Shown piece by piece: positions 6,797 through 10,379 of a DNA stretch of 10,379 nucleotides. Source of the DNA: Acidimicrobiaceae bacterium (GTDB taxonomy: Bacteria; Actinomycetota; Acidimicrobiia; Acidimicrobiales; RAAP-2); NCBI GenBank assembly GCA_030838245.1, contig JAUTXB010000101.1, positions 1 to 10,379 on the forward strand. Direction: 5' to 3'. The notes under the pieces are model-generated. The model had not been told where the DNA came from and made no database searches. It was given only the letters and a program-made list of their open reading frames with translations. Position numbers and translations under genes: made by a program. Every line of letters begins with the position of its first letter. The first letter of the stretch is position 1.

Positions 6797-7834
6797 ATGT
6801 TCGATCTCGGGCTCTCGAATGAGCAAGAGCAACTCCAGAGCGCGTACCGCGGGTTGTTCGAACGTGAGTGCACCACCGAGGTCGTTCGCGCCAGCGAGGA
6901 GACCGGCTTCTCCGCTGGGCTGTGGGCTCGGGTGGGCGGGCTCGGCGGCGTCGACATGTCCCTGCCCGAGAACCTCGGCGGAGCGGACGGCCTCTTTCTC
7001 GATGCGGTCCTGGTGAACGAAGTGATCGGTGCCTACGTGGCTCCGTTGCCCCTGGCTGAGTCCATGGCCGCCACCCGCTTGCTGGCCGTGTTGGACACCG
7101 ATCCGGCCCGCCAGGTCCTCGCTGAGGTGCTGGCCTCAGGAGAGCCGGTGACCCTGAGCCCCCGGCCCGCCGCTGATGGCCGGCTCGGCTGGGTGCCGGC
7201 CGGGCTGGTCGCCGACGTGGTGGTGGCCCGCGACGGCGACCGGATCATTGCCCAGCGAGGTGACCAGCCCATGCCGTTCCCCCGCAATCTGGGCGCCCTG
7301 CCCGTGGCTGATCGACAGATCACCGCGGACGCAATCGAACTGGCTGCCGGGCCAGAGGCGGTGGCCGCCTTCGCCGATGCCGTCTTGGAATGGCACTGCC
7401 TGGTTGCCGCCCAATCGGTCGGGGCCGGGAAGCGCGCCGTGGAGATCGGGGTGACCTACACCACCGACCGGCACGCCTTTGGCGTCCCCATCGCCTCGTT
7501 CCAGACCATCGCCCACCGGTTGGCCGATGCCGCCACCGCCCTCGACGGGGCGCAGCTGTTGACCCGCAAGGCGGCCTGGGCCATTGACTCCCGTTCCGAT
7601 CGGTGGCGCCCACTGGCCCAGATGGCCTACGTGGGAGCAGACGAAACCGCCCAAAAGGCAGTCGACGAGGTACTCCATTTTCACGGCGGGTACGGGTTCA
7701 TGCTCGAGTACGACATTCAGCTGTACTTCCGTCGAGTCAAGGCGTGGTCGCTGCAGGTGGGGGACCACCGCAAGGAGCTCGAGGCCGTAGCCGACCTGCT
7801 GTGGGGCGCGCCGCGGTTGCCGGCGGCCGTGTAG
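6797..7834 (+). CDS. Acyl-CoA dehydrogenase, short partner subunit of a two-subunit enzyme
   Basis: Acyl-CoA dehydrogenase fold, 345 residues, about 40 shorter than typical single-gene enzymes. N-terminal helical domain about 1-115 (LSNEQEQLQ, LPENLGGADG), contracted middle domain about 116-190, and C-terminal helical domain with R225 in TDRHAFG, FQTIAHRLAD (Q236) and HGGYGFM (296-302). The (T/E)P-SGSD flavin motif of the middle domain is absent, and the C-terminal Y-E-G-T catalytic segment is replaced by a short WSLQVGDHRKELE tail. The retained R-FG and FQ motifs are those that contact FAD across a subunit interface. This profile is that of the partner subunit in the alpha2beta2 enzymes known from mycobacterial steroid side-chain degradation (FadE26/27 and FadE28/29). 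AGGAGG at 6787-6792 fixes the start. The next subunit follows after 13 bases. Confidence 0.87.
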   Translation: MFDLGLSNEQEQLQSAYRGLFERECTTEVVRASEETGFSAGLWARVGGLGGVDMSLPENLGGADGLFLDAVLVNEVIGAYVAPLPLAESMAATRLLAVLDTDPARQVLAEVLASGEPVTLSPRPAADGRLGWVPAGLVADVVVARDGDRIIAQRGDQPMPFPRNLGALPVADRQITADAIELAAGPEAVAAFADAVLEWHCLVAAQSVGAGKRAVEIGVTYTTDRHAFGVPIASFQTIAHRLADAATALDGAQLLTRKAAWAIDSRSDRWRPLAQMAYVGADETAQKAVDEVLHFHGGYGFMLEYDIQLYFRRVKAWSLQVGDHRKELEAVADLLWGAPRLPAAV

Positions 7835-7847
7835 AGAAGGGAACGAC

Positions 7848-9020
7848 ATGGATTTCGACTTGGGCGCCGAGGCAGAAGCCGTCCGTAAGGATGTGCGAGA
7901 GTTCCTGGCTGAGAACCTGAACTCGGACATCCACGAGCGCATGGCCGAGACCGGTACGTACTACGACGCTGACTTCGCCCGGGCCCTGGGCGCCCGCGGC
8001 TGGATCGCCGCCGGCTGGCCGGTGGAGGAGGGGGGCAGCGGTCGAAACTGGCTGGAGCAGGTCGCCCTCAACCAGGAGCTGCGCCATGCCGATGCCCCGA
8101 TGGACGCCATCGGTACGACCATGCTCATCGCGGCCACGCTCCGAATGTTCGGGACACCCGAGCAAAAGGAGACGATCATGAAGCGGGCTGTGCGCGGCGA
8201 GGTGGTCATCGCCTTGGGTTACACCGAGCCCGACTCGGGGTCCGACGCCGCCGCCGCCCGCACCCGGGCGATGCGCGACGGCGACGAATGGGTGATCGAC
8301 GGCGAGAAGATGTTCACCACCCTGGCCCAGGTGGCGGACTACGTGTTCTTGTTGACCAGGACCAACCCCGACGCGAAGAAGCACCGGGGCCTGACCACCT
8401 TCCTGGTCCCCACCACGTCGGCCGGGTTCTCGATCTCCGAAGTCAAGACGTTGGGGGGCGAGCGGACGAACATCACCACCTACGAAGGGGTGCGCATCCC
8501 CGACAGCCTGCGGGTCGGTGAGGTGGACCAGGGTTGGTCGGTGGCCTCGGCCGCCCTCGAGCTCGAGCATTCGGGCAGCTACGCCGGCGAGACGCTCGAG
8601 GTGCTGGCCGTGGCGGTCGAACAGGCCTCGCGGCCCGGTGCCGATGGCTCTCGGCTCATCGACGACTCGAGTGTGCGGGCCCGGCTGGCTCAGGCCGCCG
8701 TCGAGGCCGAGATGTCCGATCTGCTAGGCATGCGCGCCGGCTGGATGCACCAGGTGGGCCAGCGGCCCCTGGTCGAGGGGTCGATGGCCAAGGTCTATTC
8801 CTCGGAGGCGTTCTCTCGGGCCACGAGCGAGATCCTCGACGTGTTCGGACCGGCGTCGCTGCAACGGGGTCGAGGGCTGGGTGACGAGACCCTGACCAAG
8901 ATCGAGCACGCCTATCGCCACAGCCAGGTGACCCGGATCTATGCCGGTACCAGCGAGATCCACCGGAGTATCATCGCCGAGGCCGGGTTGGGCCTCCCTC
9001 GGACCCGCGCTGGTGGTTGA
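7848..9020 (+). CDS. Acyl-CoA dehydrogenase, full-length subunit
   Basis: Would catalyse FAD-dependent alpha,beta-desaturation of an acyl-CoA, probably together with the preceding short subunit. The 390 residues have the full three-domain layout: N-terminal helices about 1-120, flavin motif TEPDSGSD (126-133) opening the beta domain, GEKMFTTLAQVADY, and a C-terminal helical domain. The usual catalytic glutamate of the medium-chain type, in Y-E-G-T, is alanine here (YAGTSEIHR, A366). E240 in ALELEHSGS is positioned like the alternative base used in isovaleryl-CoA and long-chain dehydrogenases and in the mycobacterial heteromeric enzymes. That equivalence is inferred by eye. ATG 7848 is preceded by GAAGGGA (7836-7842) and lies 13 bases after the short subunit, consistent with stoichiometric co-expression. 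A TetR gene follows after 49 bases. Confidence 0.92.
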   Translation: MDFDLGAEAEAVRKDVREFLAENLNSDIHERMAETGTYYDADFARALGARGWIAAGWPVEEGGSGRNWLEQVALNQELRHADAPMDAIGTTMLIAATLRMFGTPEQKETIMKRAVRGEVVIALGYTEPDSGSDAAAARTRAMRDGDEWVIDGEKMFTTLAQVADYVFLLTRTNPDAKKHRGLTTFLVPTTSAGFSISEVKTLGGERTNITTYEGVRIPDSLRVGEVDQGWSVASAALELEHSGSYAGETLEVLAVAVEQASRPGADGSRLIDDSSVRARLAQAAVEAEMSDLLGMRAGWMHQVGQRPLVEGSMAKVYSSEAFSRATSEILDVFGPASLQRGRGLGDETLTKIEHAYRHSQVTRIYAGTSEIHRSIIAEAGLGLPRTRAGG

Positions 9021-9057
9021 CGGGGCCACGGCGGGCAACGGTGGAACAACGACATAC

Positions 9058-9070
9058 CGCGGAGGCCGCG
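9058..9070 (+). promoter_or_regulatory. Ribosome binding site within a small GC hairpin at the second TetR start
   Basis: GGAGG (9061-9065) lies 4 bases before GTG 9070 and decides this start over longer in-frame options that run back into the acyl-CoA dehydrogenase gene. It is embedded in CGCGG-AGG-CCGCG, a 5-pair stem with three-base loop that includes the first base of the start codon. In mRNA this could hold down translation of the regulator; the stem is short and might be incidental. Confidence 0.45.
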
Positions 9071-9768
9071 TGACGAAGAAAGTGGTGCCCGAGGTTCGCG
9101 AGCCACCCGAGACGTCGCCGGAGTCGGGCCGCTGGAGCCTGACCGTAGCCAGCCGGACCACCCGAGCCCATGGTCGACGGACCATCGCCAAACTGCTCGA
9201 CGCCGCCGTCTCCGAGTTCGCATCCTACGGGTACCACGGTGCCAGCATGGCCCGCATCGCCAAGCGGGCCGGTACCGCCCACGGCACCGTCTATCTCCAT
9301 TTTGCCGACAAGGACGACCTCCTGTCGGCGGCCATGACCGACGTCAGCCGGGACCTCGAACCGGCGTTGGGCGCCGTGCCCCCCTTCGAGGCGGGCGAGG
9401 AGGGCTTGGCCGTCCTCGCCGACTGGCTCGAGGTGGTGTGCCAGAAGTTCCAGGCGCACGGGGCCATGCTGCAGGCGGTGAGCGAGGCGCTCCAGGCCGG
9501 TACCCACACCAGGGTGAGCACCGATTCGCTTCGCCGGCTGGCCCGCAACACCGCACTGATCGGCGATCGGGTGCGGGCCACCGGGGCCAGCGACGTGGAT
9601 CCCCAGATCGCCGCGTTGGCCATCTACGCCCTGATCGAGGGAGCAAACCGGGCGATGTTCCGCGGTCAGCTGCTGGTCAGCTCGGACGAGCTGGCTCTCG
9701 GCCTGGCCGAGTTCATCCAGCGGTCACTGTTCGGGGGCGAGAGCCCGAAGCTACGAGCCCGCGCGTAG
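9070..9768 (+). CDS. TetR/AcrR-family transcriptional regulator (second)
   Basis: Likely ligand-responsive repressor. With GTG 9070 the product is 232 residues: a polar N-terminal arm of about 35 residues, helix TIAKLLDAAVSEFASYGYHG (39-58), helix-turn-helix around residues 60-78 (ARIAKRAGTAHGTVYLHF), KDDLL after it, and a divergent ligand domain to the end. Longer in-frame starts back to 8941 would overlap the acyl-CoA dehydrogenase by about 80 bases and lack a ribosome binding site, so they are rejected. It sits 49 bases behind the acyl-CoA dehydrogenase pair on the same strand, so it is probably co-transcribed and may control that operon through the palindrome at 6668-6702. Its last 18 bases overlap the end of the convergent SDR gene. 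Confidence 0.88.
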   Translation: MTKKVVPEVREPPETSPESGRWSLTVASRTTRAHGRRTIAKLLDAAVSEFASYGYHGASMARIAKRAGTAHGTVYLHFADKDDLLSAAMTDVSRDLEPALGAVPPFEAGEEGLAVLADWLEVVCQKFQAHGAMLQAVSEALQAGTHTRVSTDSLRRLARNTALIGDRVRATGASDVDPQIAALAIYALIEGANRAMFRGQLLVSSDELALGLAEFIQRSLFGGESPKLRARA

Positions 9769-10379
9769 ATCGACGTTGGGGGCCGCCTTGGCCACCAGGT
9801 CGGGAAGGATGGCCGTGAGCTCCTCGGGCTCCCACCGAGCACCCTTGTCGACCGTCGGTCCTTCGTTCCAGCCCTCGAGCACGCTGATGCGACCGCCGCT
9901 GACGTTGAACACCCGTCCAGTGACCCCGGCCGAGTCCGGGCTGGCCAACCAGGCCACCAGCGGAGCCACGTTCTCGGGAGCATACGGGTCGAAGTCGTCG
10001 GTGGCCGCCGCGCTCATCCGCTCCTGGCCCCCCGGCGTGATCATCCGGGTCCGGGCGGCCGGCGAGATGGCGTTGACGGTGATGCCGTAGCGGTCGAACT
10101 CACGGGAGGCGATGATGGTGAAGGCGGCAATGGCCGCTTTGGCCGCGCCGTAGTTGCTCTGCCCGATGTTGCCGAACAGCCCCGACACCGACGAGGTGTT
10201 GATGACCCGAGCGCTGTTCTCATGCCCGGCCTTGGCCCGCTCCCGCCAGTGACGGGCGGCCGTCCGGGTGGTGAGGAACGTGCTCCGGAGGTGCACGGCC
10301 AGCACGGCGTCCCAGTCCTCCTCGGACAGGTTCACGATGACCCGGTCCCGGAGGATGCCGGCGTTGTTGACCACGATGT
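9751..10379 (-). CDS. Short-chain dehydrogenase/reductase, HSD17B4-like 3-hydroxyacyl-CoA dehydrogenase (5' end missing)
   Basis: NAD(P)-dependent Rossmann-fold enzyme whose N-terminus, including the glycine-rich cofactor loop, lies beyond the window end; the frame is open to the last base. Visible motifs are VVNNAG (about 10357-10374), serine in NTSSVSG, and the catalytic SNYGAAK with tyrosine codon 10150-10152 and lysine codon 10138-10140. NAGILRDR, EEDWDAVLAVHL, GLFGNIGQSNYGAAKAA, NAISPAARTRM and ENVAPLVAWL closely resemble the (3R)-hydroxyacyl-CoA dehydrogenase domain of peroxisomal multifunctional enzyme 2 (HSD17B4), and the roughly 45-residue tail after GRVFNVSGG fits that group too. 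This supports oxidation of a 3-hydroxyacyl-CoA in beta-oxidation, consistent with the neighbouring dehydrogenases. FabG-like reductase activity is the main alternative. It ends at TAG 9751-9753, overlapping the second TetR gene tail-to-tail. Confidence 0.87.
   Translation of the reverse strand, partial: IVVNNAGILRDRVIVNLSEEDWDAVLAVHLRSTFLTTRTAARHWRERAKAGHENSARVINTSSVSGLFGNIGQSNYGAAKAAIAAFTIIASREFDRYGITVNAISPAARTRMITPGGQERMSAAATDDFDPYAPENVAPLVAWLASPDSAGVTGRVFNVSGGRISVLEGWNEGPTVDKGARWEPEELTAILPDLVAKAAPNVDLRAGS

Noticed and set aside
7737..8570. Minus-strand open frame of 277 codons opposite the acyl-CoA dehydrogenase pair
   Set aside because: Same pattern of codon-bias shadow, no domain, spans the junction of two well-supported genes.
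8941..9069. Longer N-terminus for the second TetR protein starting at 8941
   Set aside because: It would overlap the acyl-CoA dehydrogenase coding sequence, the extra residues are not TetR-like, and GGAGG before GTG 9070 gives a better start.
1..10379. tRNA, rRNA, CRISPR arrays, insertion sequences, phage or defence genes
   Set aside because: No cloverleaf, repeat-spacer pattern, transposase or integrase motif, or terminal inverted repeats flanking a gene were seen; every sizeable frame is explained by metabolic, transport or regulatory genes.

Overview
The window is a compact, GC-rich, gene-dense piece of bacterial chromosome. Clean bacterial gene starts (GGAGG-type ribosome binding sites, ATGA and GTGA stop/start overlaps), strong G/C preference at third codon positions, an F420-type luciferase-fold oxidoreductase, paired acyl-CoA dehydrogenases and multiple TetR regulators all point to an actinobacterium. 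A lineage such as Acidimicrobiia or a Mycobacteriales relative would fit, but the sequence alone does not settle the genus. No tRNA, rRNA, CRISPR array, transposase or integrase was seen.

Layout. Positions 1-4761 carry a plus-strand operon: the tail of a LivM-type permease, LivG-type and LivF-type ABC ATPases (overlapping by 4 bases at both junctions), then after a 75-base gap a CaiC-like acyl-CoA synthetase that overlaps an aldehyde dehydrogenase by 4 bases. This operon runs tail-to-tail into a minus-strand TetR regulator (4777-5457). A 178-base gap then precedes a minus-strand F420-dependent-type oxidoreductase (5636-6574). A 222-base divergent promoter region (6575-6796) separates it from a plus-strand operon of two acyl-CoA dehydrogenase subunits (6797-7834 and 7848-9020) and a second TetR regulator (9070-9768). 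A minus-strand short-chain dehydrogenase, cut by the window end, closes the window and overlaps the second TetR gene tail-to-tail by 18 bases.

How the genes fit together. The set reads as a catabolic island for a hydrophobic, aldehyde- or acid-type substrate. A branched-chain-amino-acid-type ABC importer would bring in a carboxylate or related compound. The aldehyde dehydrogenase would oxidise an aldehyde to the acid, the ligase would make the CoA thioester, the two-subunit acyl-CoA dehydrogenase would introduce the alpha,beta double bond, and the SDR, which resembles the hydroxyacyl-CoA dehydrogenase domain of peroxisomal multifunctional enzyme 2 (HSD17B4), would oxidise the 3-hydroxyacyl-CoA. 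The F420-type enzyme may carry out an additional redox step. The substrate cannot be read from the sequence; a branched, cyclic, terpenoid or steroid-side-chain-like acid is a reasonable guess because heteromeric acyl-CoA dehydrogenases are associated with bulky substrates. No hydratase or thiolase is inside the window.

The most distinctive non-coding signal is a near-perfect long inverted repeat (6668-6702) lying at the exact midpoint between the two divergent start codons. Two 6-1-6 palindromes lie in the gap upstream of the first TetR gene, and a stem-loop lies between the ABC ATPase and ligase genes.
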